From Bacteroidales bacterium UBA1223 (lineage in GTDB: Bacteria; Bacteroidota; Bacteroidia; Bacteroidales; P3): a DNA stretch of 50,976 bases. The notes below the pieces were generated by a model. That model ran no database searches. It was not told the origin of the DNA and saw only the letters and a program-made list of their open reading frames with translations. The stretch covers positions 1 to 50,976 of the forward strand of contig DBXB01000046.1 of assembly GCA_002309155.1 (NCBI GenBank), given 5' to 3'. Made by a program: the position numbers and the translations under genes. Each line of letters begins with the position of its first letter. Positions within the stretch are counted from its first letter, which is position 1. Positions 42,485 through 50,976 of the stretch are shown here, in pieces.

Positions 42485-43969
42485 TTAATTTTCGGTAGTT
42501 GACAGATGGTCTATGAATAGTCCTACTCGGTTTATCGTGGGACAAGCCAGAGCTTCGTCAATAACTATCTTCAATCCTCTGGTCGTCGTCTTTGGAACGA
42601 GGAGTATTCGCTTGTAACCTATCGTTGTTGCTTGGGTGAGTGTCTCCCACTTGCCGTCATCGTTAAGGTATTCTACATGGAACGTCGCCACTCGCTGTCC
42701 GAGAGGTATGTATTCTTGTAGGAGTATCCTGTTAAATGTTGTTGAGTGTTTGAATTTGAGCGTCAGGGTGGGGGAGGTGACGCTGTCATCCACGCTCCAG
42801 TAGCTGTCGTAGTTGGTGTCGATCACGTTGTCGGCACTGAAAGTCCTGTTGTGTTTTCCTCCTCGTACATTGCTGGCGCTAACTTTGGCGTCTTTCGCCA
42901 GATCATTGCCGAAGATGTTGTCCAAGACCTTCCGTAGTTCGGTCAGTCTCAGCGAGTCTTCGGCAGATATCAGTCCTCTGTTGTCGGGTGGCACATTCAG
43001 TAGCAGTAATGAGTTGCGACCCACGCTCTTGTAATAGATATCCAACAGTTCTTCGACGCTCTTCGGGTGTTCCTCGGCGTGCCAGAACCATCCTTTGCGT
43101 ATGCTGACATCAGTCTCTGCCGGAATCCAGTAGGTTCCTCTTTTGTCACCCTCGTTGAGTCTGTCTGTTCCCGGCGATCCTGCCCCGGGAGTGTGGCCGT
43201 CGGCGTTGAGGGTCGACCAGCAGGTCTCGCCTGCGGAGCCATCTTCGTTGCCCACCCAGCGGCATCCTGGTCCCACGTCGCTGAATATCACAGCCTGTGG
43301 ATTTATCGTGAGTACGGTACTGTTGAAAAGTTGCCAGTCGTAGTCTTGGCGTTTCCCTTTAGGTCCTTCGCCGTTGGCTCCGTCAAACCATTGCTCGAAC
43401 AGTGGTCCGTAGTTGCGGTGCACCTCATACAGCGTGCTTGCAAATACTGTATTATAGGCGTCTGTACCGTAAGCGGGATGGTTGCGGTCCCACGGTGAGA
43501 TGTACACACCCATCTTAATCTTGCCCGTGCAGGCATCTTGGAGCTCTTTTAATATGTCGCCCTGACCATCCCTCCACGGACTCTGAGCCACTGTGTGACT
43601 GCTCTGCGAGGATGGCCATAGACAGAACCCGTCATGATGCTTGGCGGTGAGTATGATGCCTTTCATGCCAGCGTTGAGGGCGACGTCTACCCATTGCCTG
43701 CAGTCGAGGGCTGAGGGATTGAACAGCGATTCGGCTTCCGTGCCATCTCCCCATTCTTTGTCGGTGAATGTGTTGGGACCAAAATGGCAGAACATGTTCA
43801 TCTCCATTCTCTGCCACTCCACCTGCTGTTCTGTCGGACATGCTCCGTAGGGTTCTGGCGGATTTACAGCATTGTTTCGGCACGATGTTTGTATCATCGC
43901 AAGTAACAATACTGCTATTAACGGGCTGTATGATTTTGTCTTGCGGAAGGGTATGGTGGATATGCTCAT
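42485..43969 (-). CDS. Alpha-L-fucosidase (GH29), exported
   Basis: A 494-residue enzyme from the ATG at 43969 (MSISTIPFRK), giving a signal sequence with a cysteine at its end (LLLAMIQTSCRNN), probably a lipoprotein. The frame is open to 44131, but that extension runs through a structured intergenic element. The GH29 barrel shows WQRMEMNMFCHFGPNTFTD, ILTAKHHDGFCLWPS, and the nucleophile block EQWFDGANGEG with Asp196; GANGEG is typical of GH29 subfamily B (alpha-1,3/4 fucosides). The C-terminal 130 residues form a discoidin-like (F5/8 C) carbohydrate-binding domain (SASNVRGGKHNRTFSADNVI, FHVEYLNDDGKWETLTQ). It would release fucose from host or dietary glycans in the periplasm or at the surface. 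Confidence 0.92.
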   Translation of the reverse strand: MSISTIPFRKTKSYSPLIAVLLLAMIQTSCRNNAVNPPEPYGACPTEQQVEWQRMEMNMFCHFGPNTFTDKEWGDGTEAESLFNPSALDCRQWVDVALNAGMKGIILTAKHHDGFCLWPSSQSSHTVAQSPWRDGQGDILKELQDACTGKIKMGVYISPWDRNHPAYGTDAYNTVFASTLYEVHRNYGPLFEQWFDGANGEGPKGKRQDYDWQLFNSTVLTINPQAVIFSDVGPGCRWVGNEDGSAGETCWSTLNADGHTPGAGSPGTDRLNEGDKRGTYWIPAETDVSIRKGWFWHAEEHPKSVEELLDIYYKSVGRNSLLLLNVPPDNRGLISAEDSLRLTELRKVLDNIFGNDLAKDAKVSASNVRGGKHNRTFSADNVIDTNYDSYWSVDDSVTSPTLTLKFKHSTTFNRILLQEYIPLGQRVATFHVEYLNDDGKWETLTQATTIGYKRILLVPKTTTRGLKIVIDEALACPTINRVGLFIDHLSTTEN

Positions 43970-44000
43970 GAGTACTTGTTGTCTCTTATAAATAAAACGA

Positions 44001-44080
44001 CTTAAGGCACTTTTTATTGCTTTATGCCGCAGGTCCGCCGACGTTCTCGTCGGCATCAATCTTCTGGTAGAGTGCTTAAG
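44001..44080. other. Structured 80-bp intergenic element with terminal inverted repeats
   Basis: CTTAAGGCACT at the left end pairs with AGTGCTTAAG at the right end (one bulged G). Inside lies the perfect hairpin GCCGACG-TTCT-CGTCGGC (44037-44054) and a short ATTG/CAAT pairing (44016-44019 with 44057-44060). It lies 31 bp upstream of the fucosidase start and 119 bp upstream of the DPP IV start, so it could be a small mobile-type (MITE/REP-like) repeat or a leader RNA structure. Confidence 0.6.
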
Positions 44081-44171
44081 AAATAGTAGAATAATAAGGT
44101 AAAATGATAATTCTGCCACCTCTTTTGACAATAATTCTTATGATTGTAGGGTGTAATTCATTTTTTTAGTG

Positions 44172-44179
44172 TATATTTG
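44172..44179 (+). promoter_or_regulatory. Putative -7 box (TATATTTG) for the DPP IV gene
   Basis: TATATTTG matches TAnnTTTG and lies 20 bp before the ATG at 44200. No well-spaced -33 element was seen. Confidence 0.5.
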
Positions 44180-44199
44180 CAACATGAATTATTAATAAT

Positions 44200-46452
44200 A
44201 TGAAACGTATAACTCTCTTGATTGCATTAGTTGCAACTCTAAACTGCGTCGTTGCGCAGTCGGCAAAACAAATCACTTTGGAAGACATCTGGGCAAAAGG
44301 CACCTTTGCTCCTCGTGGCATACAGTCCATAGAATCGATGAAAGACGGTGAGCACTATTGTGTGCTGACCCGCACAGGAATCGAGAAATACAGCTACACT
44401 ACTGGCGAGAAGGTGGAAACGGTATGCGCCTTCAACGGCCCGGGTTCGGCAAGGATGGCAAAGCCTCTGCCTCCCATCCAGTCTTACGCCTTCTCTTCTG
44501 ACGAGCAGACCATCTTGCTCAGCTCCGGCTTTGAACCCATATATCGTCACAGCGGAGTGTCTGACTATTATATCTACAAGGTCGGCGATGGCACCTTTAC
44601 CAAGATATCGCAGGAGGGTAAGCAACGACTCACCACGCTGTCTCCCGATGGGACCAAGGTGGCTTATGTGCGTGATAACAACCTCTTCTATATGGATTTG
44701 GATTCTCAGACTGAGCATCAGGTGACTTACGACGGTCGTCTCAACTATGTAATCAATGGTACCACCGATTGGGTCTATGAGGAGGAGTTTGCCATCACTC
44801 AAGGCTTCTACTGGAGCCCCGACTCCCGTCGTATAGCCTACTATCGTTTTGATGAGAGCGACGTCAAGGAGTTCACGATGCAGACATGGGGTGGACTCTA
44901 TCCTGAGAATTACAACTATAAATATCCCAAGGCTGGTGAGGATAACTCCATTGTCGACATCTATATCTACAATCTCGCCGACGGCAATTCCATCCGCCTC
45001 AATACGGGTAGCGAGAACGACCAGTACCTGCCACGCATGCAGTGGACCAAGAATCCCGAGGTTCTTGCGTTTATGCGTATGAACCGTATGCAAAACCGCA
45101 TGGAACTGCTCCTCGCCAACGCCACGACAGGTGTCCTTAAACCTCTCTATACCGAGACAGACAACGCTTATGTCGAGGTTCCCGAAACATGGAAATTCCT
45201 CGCCGACGGCAAGTCGTTCATAATCACAAGCGAGAAGGATGGCTACAACCATGTCTATCTCTACGGAATGGATGGTAAATTGAAACGACAAATTACTTCT
45301 GGTAAATACGATGTCGTTGATGTCTGTGGCATCGACGAAACCAACAAGCGTGTCTACTACACCAGCCGTCAGCACGGTGCCATCAACAAGAGTCTCTTTG
45401 TGACAGAGTTCGGTGGCAAGAAACTCAAGACAACCTGTCTGAACTACAATATGAAGATGATTGTGGCAAATTTCGACAACACCAACGTCGAGGTCCCTGT
45501 CGATGAGTCTGGCGTAGTTCTGGGTTCTTATACCGCTCATTTCAGCGAGGGTTGCAAGTATTATATTTGTGTCTATAGCAATGCCAATATGCCTCCAGTC
45601 TACACTCTTCACGACAGCAAGGGTAAGTTCGTCAAGATGCTTCAGGAGAATGTTGATCTGCGTAAGACTATGGCGGAGTATGGTGGAGAAAAGAAGACTT
45701 TCGGCACTCTAACCACCTCGGAGGGTATAGAGTTGAACTACTATATCATCAAGCCTGCCGACTTCGACGAGAACAAGCAGTATCCGTTATTCATATATGT
45801 CTATGGCGGTCCTGGCAACCAGCAGGTCAATAACAGCTATGGCTATTCCGACTATTACTGGTTCCGTATGCTGGCGCAGAAGGGCTATGTCGTCGCTTGT
45901 TTTGACGGACGTGGCACTGGTGGTCGCGGAGCAGACTTCAAGAAGATGACATACCGCAACCTCGGTCACTATGAGTGTATTGACGCTATCGAGGCTGCCA
46001 AATGGTTTGGCAACAAGTCATGGATTGACGAGAAACGTATAGGCATATTCGGTTGGAGCTTCGGAGGCTACCTCTCCTCGCTCTGCATCCTCAAGGGCAA
46101 CGATGTCTTCAAGAGTGCCATCGCTGTGGCTCCTGTTACAACATGGCGCTATTACGATAATATCTATACCGAGCGTTTCCTGCAGCGTCCGCAAGACAAC
46201 CCCGCAGGCTATGACGACAACTCGCCTCTCAATTTCGCCGACCGTCTCAAGGGCAATTACCTGCTCGTTCATGGCACCGGCGACGACAATGTCCATTTCC
46301 AGAATGCCCTCGATATGGCGACAGCTCTCGAGAAAGCTGACAAGCAATTCGAGATGCGTGTCTACCCAAACAAGAACCACAGCATCTACGGAGGCAACAC
46401 CCGCCTCAACCTCTACAAACTGATGACAGATTTCATCATGCGGAAACTATAG
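44200..46452 (+). CDS. Dipeptidyl-peptidase IV (S9B prolyl oligopeptidase family), exported
   Basis: A 750-residue exopeptidase removing Xaa-Pro dipeptides from peptide N-termini. A signal peptide (MKRITLLIALVATLNCVVAQ) is followed by an eight-bladed propeller with the double-Glu substrate motif DWVYEEEFAITQGFYWSPDS, then an alpha/beta hydrolase domain (from about 500). The triad is Ser620 in FGWSFGGYLSS, Asp695 in HGTGDDNVHFQ and His727 in NKNHSIYGG; this matches DPP IV rather than the endopeptidase branch. Length is normal. It is divergent from the fucosidase gene. In Bacteroidales it works in the periplasm with other peptidases on imported oligopeptides. Confidence 0.94.
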   Translation: MKRITLLIALVATLNCVVAQSAKQITLEDIWAKGTFAPRGIQSIESMKDGEHYCVLTRTGIEKYSYTTGEKVETVCAFNGPGSARMAKPLPPIQSYAFSSDEQTILLSSGFEPIYRHSGVSDYYIYKVGDGTFTKISQEGKQRLTTLSPDGTKVAYVRDNNLFYMDLDSQTEHQVTYDGRLNYVINGTTDWVYEEEFAITQGFYWSPDSRRIAYYRFDESDVKEFTMQTWGGLYPENYNYKYPKAGEDNSIVDIYIYNLADGNSIRLNTGSENDQYLPRMQWTKNPEVLAFMRMNRMQNRMELLLANATTGVLKPLYTETDNAYVEVPETWKFLADGKSFIITSEKDGYNHVYLYGMDGKLKRQITSGKYDVVDVCGIDETNKRVYYTSRQHGAINKSLFVTEFGGKKLKTTCLNYNMKMIVANFDNTNVEVPVDESGVVLGSYTAHFSEGCKYYICVYSNANMPPVYTLHDSKGKFVKMLQENVDLRKTMAEYGGEKKTFGTLTTSEGIELNYYIIKPADFDENKQYPLFIYVYGGPGNQQVNNSYGYSDYYWFRMLAQKGYVVACFDGRGTGGRGADFKKMTYRNLGHYECIDAIEAAKWFGNKSWIDEKRIGIFGWSFGGYLSSLCILKGNDVFKSAIAVAPVTTWRYYDNIYTERFLQRPQDNPAGYDDNSPLNFADRLKGNYLLVHGTGDDNVHFQNALDMATALEKADKQFEMRVYPNKNHSIYGGNTRLNLYKLMTDFIMRKL

Positions 46453-46567
46453 GACCAGCAAAGGATATCGACTGTTTAAACATATCGCAATTATAACCTA
46501 TCAAACTAGCTGAATTGGCTTGAACTGTCGAATATATTATTTTAGTTTGTAATAAATATTATTTAAT

Positions 46568-49500
46568 ATGAAACGAAGCTTATCATTTTTATTATTGCTC
46601 TCGTTGGCGTTTTCTATTGTGGCCAATCCTGTCGACCCTGACAAGGCAATTCAGGTAGCTAAGCATTTCGCTATGTCGCAGGTTAAGATAACAGACAGTA
46701 GTGCGGCCATTGTTTACACTCACACTATGCCCAATAGTGGCTCGCCAGCGATTTATGCTGTAAATGTTGGTGGTAGTGCCTTCGTCCTTGTCGCCGCCGA
46801 TGACATTGCCCATCCAGTGTTGGGGTATAGCATGAGTCGCCCCTGGCCAACTGGGAATGCAGACGGCTCGTCTGCATTGTCGAGAGGCGAACAGATGGTT
46901 CTCCCTTCTCAGGTTACAGCCTTCCTCGACGATCTTGCCTCGCAGATTGAGGCTGCCAGACAGCAAGCCATAGCGCCCGACCGTGATATTGCCTCCGAAT
47001 GGAGTATATACCTGTCTGGATCCTCCCCTATGTTAGGGGAGGGGGACTCGCAGGGTGGAGGAGTGTGTCAAACTCCTTCGTCATCCCTTCCCGACTCTGT
47101 CGGTCCTCTATTGACTACTACTTGGGACCAGGGCCAGTACTACAATGCCCTCTGCCCAGAAGACGCCAATGGACCTGCAGGTCATACTTACACAGGTTGT
47201 GTGGCAACTGCCATGGCGCAGATAATCAACTACTGGGGTTACCCCGTCCACGGTCGTGGTATCCATAGTTACCAAAGCAACTATGGCACCCTCACCGTCA
47301 ACTATGACAGTACCACCTACGACTATGCCAACATGCCCACTGCTCTCACCTCCACCAGCACCCTGCAGGAGGTGCAAGCCGTTGCTACCCTTATGCGAGA
47401 CTGCGGTGTAGCCGCCAATATGGGGTATGGTCCTAATGAGAGTAGCAGCTATGATGTCGATGCCCGTGCCGGATTGATTAACTTCTTCCGCCTCAGTCCC
47501 GACCTCAGCTTTGCCGAGAAAATGTTTTTTACTGATAATAACTGGGAGAATATGCTCAGAGCCGATATTGCCGATGGTCGCCCAGTGATGTACAGCGGTC
47601 AAGGAGACGCAGGCGGTCACTCTTTTGTTTGTGATGGTTACAAGGACAGCAATTATTTCCATTTCAATTTTGGTTGGGGTGGGTATGCTGATGGATGGTA
47701 TGTAACTAGCGCAGTAAATCCTGCGGGTATGGCTTTCAATAGCGACCAGTCCGCACTCCTAGGCATCTTTCCCGACAGTACTGGTAATGTCATCCTCGGC
47801 CAGATGGCAGGCACAAGCACTTTTATCGTCGACGAGCCATTGGAATTCTACCACCTGCTGGGGCATAATGCCTATACGGGAACAAACTATTCAAACACTT
47901 GCAGTAATAACATAAATTTTGTTTCTGCTAACGACACCGTTCATCTTGTTGTGGATATTGTTTATTATGACGGACAAAATCTCTATATATCTGCTGGTGA
48001 TGAAATAAGGTCTTTAAATGCGAGTAGCACCAATAACTTAAGTCCAATAGTTTCGTCCTCTAGTTGGGTGTCAGTCGATTATTCTGGCGCTCTATTTTAC
48101 TCTGGATTTAAACTGTGCATCAGCCCAGATAACGGTTGTCGAATGATTTCAAACATAGGAGTAAATGTAGATACAACCACTGTGGTATTGTCATGGAGCG
48201 AGAATGGTTCAGCCATCGGTTGGCAAATAGAATATGGCGTTGACGGTTATCCGTTGGGAGAAGGGACAACAGTAACAACCAATGACTCTTCCTTTACTGT
48301 TAGTGGTTTGGCTGAATTGGAAAGATATGATTTCTACATAAGGCCGCAATGTGGGGGGGCATGGTTTGGTCCTGTGAAGATAATGACAAAAGCGCACTAT
48401 TGGATTGATATTGTGACTGCACAGCCGGAAGGGTATGTGATAGGGGAATTAGACAACAATGGACAGTATCCTATAACAATTTCTTCTGCAGAGGCTCTTG
48501 CTTGGTGGGCAAAACAGGTGATTGAACAAGGGAGTTCTCAATCAATAGCACATACAACGGTCAATCTTGCTTCTGACATTGATTTAAGTGGATATTTATG
48601 GAAACCCATTCCTGAATGCTATGGACAGTTTAATGGGAATGGCCATACAATCTCAAATATGACAATTGTGGAAGAAGGAGAAAATAGTGAGAATTCCGGT
48701 TGGGGATTTTTTAGGTTTTACCGCGGATATACCGGTACCGATCGCCGTACGATAAGCAACCTGATATTTCAAAATCCATATATTAGAATCTTGAATGGGA
48801 TGGGAACACCTCCCGATAATACTGGTTCCATAACATATTACTTCGCAGGTACTGGTGTTATAGCAGGAAGAACTTTCTGTGCAGCAATAGTGAACTGTGG
48901 TGTTAATAATGGTGTGATAACACAGTCATATTCTCAACCATCCATTTTTTCCGATGGAGAATTGGTTGGAATAATGGAAGAAACAGATATAATTAACTGC
49001 TATACAACAGGAAATTTATTGTCAGCAGCACCTACGGTAGGAGGTTTGATTGGAACACTGATGGGAAGTGGAACCTCAATAATCAACAGTTATACCTCAG
49101 TTAACGTCAATGCATTGACCGGTTTAGTGGGTAGCATCTGCGGTTCCATGAGTCGTGGAGATATTCATAATTGCTATGTGGCTGATGATGACATTCCTTT
49201 GGTGGGAGATATTTCAAATATAAATGGTAGTTCAAGCGACACGCTACGCTTTAATCGTGAAACACTTTTACTAAATGACAACGTTTATTTTGATGGTGTT
49301 GGCTACAGGAACCTACTTGCTGTACTCAATAAAAAAGTTGAATTTGAGAATGATAGCAATTGGAAAGTGTGGCAGGCCGATAGTTTAGGTCTCAATAATG
49401 GATTCCCACTATTAGGAGGAAATCATGTTATTACATGTTCTAACGTCAGCAACATGACTGCTGTCAACGTGGAAAGAGATTCTAGCTATGCGATACGTGT

Positions 49501-50976
49501 AGCTTGGGACAGCGATAATCAAACGACAAACTGGAAGGTTAAATTTTGGGAGGTGGATTCTCTAGATAATACCGCATTATACATAGAAACGGATACCAAT
49601 GTGATTGATATTATCAATATAACACTTGGTCGGACATATAATGTTGGTGTGCAGCGCTATTGTAGCGAAACAAATCATAGTGGGTGGGGGAATATTGTGC
49701 AGATTACTTTTGATAAGCCCTATTGGACAGATATTGTAACATCTCAACCAGAGGGATATATTGAAGATACCAACGGTAATGTAACCATCACATCAGCGGA
49801 AGGTCTCGCCTGGCTGTCCTGCTTGATAAATGGATTGCATAATCAAAATCATAAAACCTATTTAGGTAAAACAGTTAATCTGGTTGCTGACATAGACCTT
49901 GGTCGATACAAATGGATGCCTATGGGTTATGACTATGACTATACATTTCAGGGGGTATTCAATGGCAACAATCACGTCATTAGTAACATGTATATTAATG
50001 AGAATCGTGATAATGTAGGCCTGTTTGGATACGTGTATCAGCATACATATTCGCTGGACAAAAAGTTTTATAATATCACATTAGAAAACGGCCATATTAA
50101 TGGTGGTTCTAGTGTCGGTGGATTTCTCGGTTTCTATATTAGTTACAACACTCCTGAGATTGCGCCGATGGTTTTATTCGACAACTGTCATTCGGTAAAT
50201 GTTTTTGTCGAAGGCAACCATTATGTGGGAGCCATTCTGGGTCAAGCCAATAATTGTGGAGATAAAACATTTATCAATTGTTCGTCTTCGGGGAACGTAT
50301 ACGGTGAAAAGTCTGTTGGTGGTTTATTCGGTATGTTGAGTAATAGTGCTAACGATACGGTTATCAATTGTTATTCATCATGTAATGTATACTCCGTTTC
50401 CGAAAATACAGGCGGTTTAATTGGGTGGGCAGCCAGATGTCTTGCAAAGAATAGTTATTCGGTAGGTTCCGTTGTGAACAGCGAAGGTTCCAAGGGAAGG
50501 CTAATTGGATTCCTATGTAGTGACATCACCTGCAGTTATTTATATGGTCTTCATGACGAGAGTCAATGTCCGCTGTTAGGAGATCAGAATATTTATGAAA
50601 TGTATACAAACACTATTAGTGATACTTCATCTTTCAGCATCACAGGTGTCTTGAATAATACAATAACTATTGATGGTTCAAGTTGTTTAACCTTACTCTC
50701 AGTTCTCAACGCCTGGGTTGATGCCAATGACACGGCGGGTATCTACCGTCATTGGGCTGAGGACTCGGCAAATGTAAACGGTGGGTATCCTGTATTTGCG
50801 GTTATTCCCTGTCCTGTGATTAATAATCATGATACTGTTGTGGTTTGTGAGAGCTATTCATGGAATGGGAATGTTTACAGTTCTTCATGTGTTGTAACAG
50901 ATACTCTGCCTACCTTGAATGGATGTGACAGTATTGTTACATTGCATCTAACCATCAACAACCCAGTACACACAGC
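46568..50976 (+). CDS. C10 family (streptopain-like) cysteine protease with long GLUG/Fn3-like repeat region, partial
   Basis: One frame runs from the ATG at 46568 to the window end without a stop, at least 1469 codons. Residues 1-19 are a signal peptide (MKRSLSFLLLLSLAFSIVA); 20-150 the propeptide (AIYAVNVGGSAFVLVAADDI, VLGYS); 152-176 a linker derived from a palindromic repeat. The catalytic domain (about 180-420) has Cys211 in YTGCVATAMAQIINYWGYP and His351 in GGHSFVCDGY, then FHFNFGWGGYADGWY: the SpeB/streptopain signature. After it come an Fn3-like unit (about 524-610), a GLUG-type region (611-955), a second Fn3-like unit (957-1048), a second GLUG-type region (1050-1415) and the start of a CDSIVTL-type Bacteroidota repeat (1416 on). 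A sorting tail beyond the edge is likely. Probably secreted to degrade proteins and bind surfaces. Confidence 0.88.
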   Translation, partial: MKRSLSFLLLLSLAFSIVANPVDPDKAIQVAKHFAMSQVKITDSSAAIVYTHTMPNSGSPAIYAVNVGGSAFVLVAADDIAHPVLGYSMSRPWPTGNADGSSALSRGEQMVLPSQVTAFLDDLASQIEAARQQAIAPDRDIASEWSIYLSGSSPMLGEGDSQGGGVCQTPSSSLPDSVGPLLTTTWDQGQYYNALCPEDANGPAGHTYTGCVATAMAQIINYWGYPVHGRGIHSYQSNYGTLTVNYDSTTYDYANMPTALTSTSTLQEVQAVATLMRDCGVAANMGYGPNESSSYDVDARAGLINFFRLSPDLSFAEKMFFTDNNWENMLRADIADGRPVMYSGQGDAGGHSFVCDGYKDSNYFHFNFGWGGYADGWYVTSAVNPAGMAFNSDQSALLGIFPDSTGNVILGQMAGTSTFIVDEPLEFYHLLGHNAYTGTNYSNTCSNNINFVSANDTVHLVVDIVYYDGQNLYISAGDEIRSLNASSTNNLSPIVSSSSWVSVDYSGALFYSGFKLCISPDNGCRMISNIGVNVDTTTVVLSWSENGSAIGWQIEYGVDGYPLGEGTTVTTNDSSFTVSGLAELERYDFYIRPQCGGAWFGPVKIMTKAHYWIDIVTAQPEGYVIGELDNNGQYPITISSAEALAWWAKQVIEQGSSQSIAHTTVNLASDIDLSGYLWKPIPECYGQFNGNGHTISNMTIVEEGENSENSGWGFFRFYRGYTGTDRRTISNLIFQNPYIRILNGMGTPPDNTGSITYYFAGTGVIAGRTFCAAIVNCGVNNGVITQSYSQPSIFSDGELVGIMEETDIINCYTTGNLLSAAPTVGGLIGTLMGSGTSIINSYTSVNVNALTGLVGSICGSMSRGDIHNCYVADDDIPLVGDISNINGSSSDTLRFNRETLLLNDNVYFDGVGYRNLLAVLNKKVEFENDSNWKVWQADSLGLNNGFPLLGGNHVITCSNVSNMTAVNVERDSSYAIRVAWDSDNQTTNWKVKFWEVDSLDNTALYIETDTNVIDIINITLGRTYNVGVQRYCSETNHSGWGNIVQITFDKPYWTDIVTSQPEGYIEDTNGNVTITSAEGLAWLSCLINGLHNQNHKTYLGKTVNLVADIDLGRYKWMPMGYDYDYTFQGVFNGNNHVISNMYINENRDNVGLFGYVYQHTYSLDKKFYNITLENGHINGGSSVGGFLGFYISYNTPEIAPMVLFDNCHSVNVFVEGNHYVGAILGQANNCGDKTFINCSSSGNVYGEKSVGGLFGMLSNSANDTVINCYSSCNVYSVSENTGGLIGWAARCLAKNSYSVGSVVNSEGSKGRLIGFLCSDITCSYLYGLHDESQCPLLGDQNIYEMYTNTISDTSSFSITGVLNNTITIDGSSCLTLLSVLNAWVDANDTAGIYRHWAEDSANVNGGYPVFAVIPCPVINNHDTVVVCESYSWNGNVYSSSCVVTDTLPTLNGCDSIVTLHLTINNPVHT
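47021..47096 (+). repeat. Palindromic repeat-like element carried in frame in the C10 protease gene
   Basis: CCTCCCCTA (47022-47030) and TAGGGGAGG (47034-47042) form a perfect 9-bp stem with a TGT loop; a second, shorter pairing is AGGAGT (47059-47064) with ACTCCT (47072-47077). The element encodes the Gly/Ser-rich linker between propeptide and catalytic domain. From memory, similar G-rich palindromic repeats occur between genes in Bacteroidales. Confidence 0.6.

Noticed and set aside
44001..44080. The folded 80-bp element as a tRNA gene
   Set aside because: The end stem and central hairpin are suggestive, but there is no T-loop GTTCRANYC, no D-loop pattern and no plausible anticodon arm.
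43970..44131. The upstream extension of the fucosidase reading frame (first 54 codons) as coding
   Set aside because: It would read through the structured element and put the signal peptide in the middle of the protein; ATG at 43969 gives a normal export signal.
44239..45612. A 457-codon open frame on the minus strand opposite the DPP IV gene
   Set aside because: The plus-strand protein has a full set of S9B motifs and a signal peptide; the antisense frame has no recognisable domain and is explained by codon bias.

Overview
The window looks like chromosomal DNA of a member of the Bacteroidota, most likely order Bacteroidales. The grounds are: promoter-like TAnnTTTG boxes before many genes; few clear Shine-Dalgarno sites; proteins ending in type IX secretion (T9SS) type A sorting domains; a T9SS plug-type protein (DUF5103); DUF5020, GSCFA and TIGR02757 family proteins; a Bacteroidota-style TonB; and a prolyl dipeptidyl-peptidase IV. 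No rRNA, tRNA, integrase, transposase or CRISPR array was recognised. The species cannot be named from the sequence.

Layout. 1-2.6 kb (minus): start of a DUF1294 membrane protein, an unrecognised three-helix membrane protein, and a MATE efflux pump. 2.7-7.5 kb: a small secreted protein, a T9SS-type subtilisin-like protease (minus), an apparently truncated membrane-protein gene, a small membrane protein (minus) and a choice-of-anchor-J lipoprotein. 7.5-9.9 kb (minus): O6-alkylguanine-DNA alkyltransferase, dicarboxylate/amino-acid symporter, Fe/Mn superoxide dismutase. 10.1-18.3 kb (plus): dnaE, GSCFA protein, ddl, nitroreductase, TIGR02757 protein, TonB. 18.4-22.4 kb: ABC-F ATPase, then an HI0933-type flavoprotein and a universal stress protein on the minus strand. 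22.6-26.5 kb (plus): ruvB, hutI, lolD and a TrmH-type RNA 2'-O-methyltransferase. 27-38.9 kb: one giant gene for a 3964-residue secreted surface protein with a T9SS tail. 38.9-46.5 kb: tilS, the T9SS plug protein, DUF5020, a GH29 alpha-L-fucosidase and DPP IV. 46.6 kb to the end: a C10 (streptopain-type) protease with a very long repeat-rich C-terminal region, open at the window edge.

Common themes are secretion and digestion (T9SS component, two T9SS-tailed proteins, several exported proteases, a fucosidase, TonB energy transduction) and housekeeping (replication, recombination, tRNA modification, cell-wall precursor synthesis).

The most striking non-coding signals are these. A near-perfect parS centromere site (15 of 16 bases) lies inside the TrmH-type gene. 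Two arrays with an exact 9-bp CTAG period, in opposite orientation, bracket the hutI-lolD-trmH cluster that holds this parS. An 11-unit 7-bp array overlaps the trmH stop codon. Repeat-like or palindromic segments are carried in frame inside hutI and inside the C10 protease. A structured 80-bp element lies between the fucosidase and DPP IV genes. All family assignments were made by eye from motifs, without database searches.
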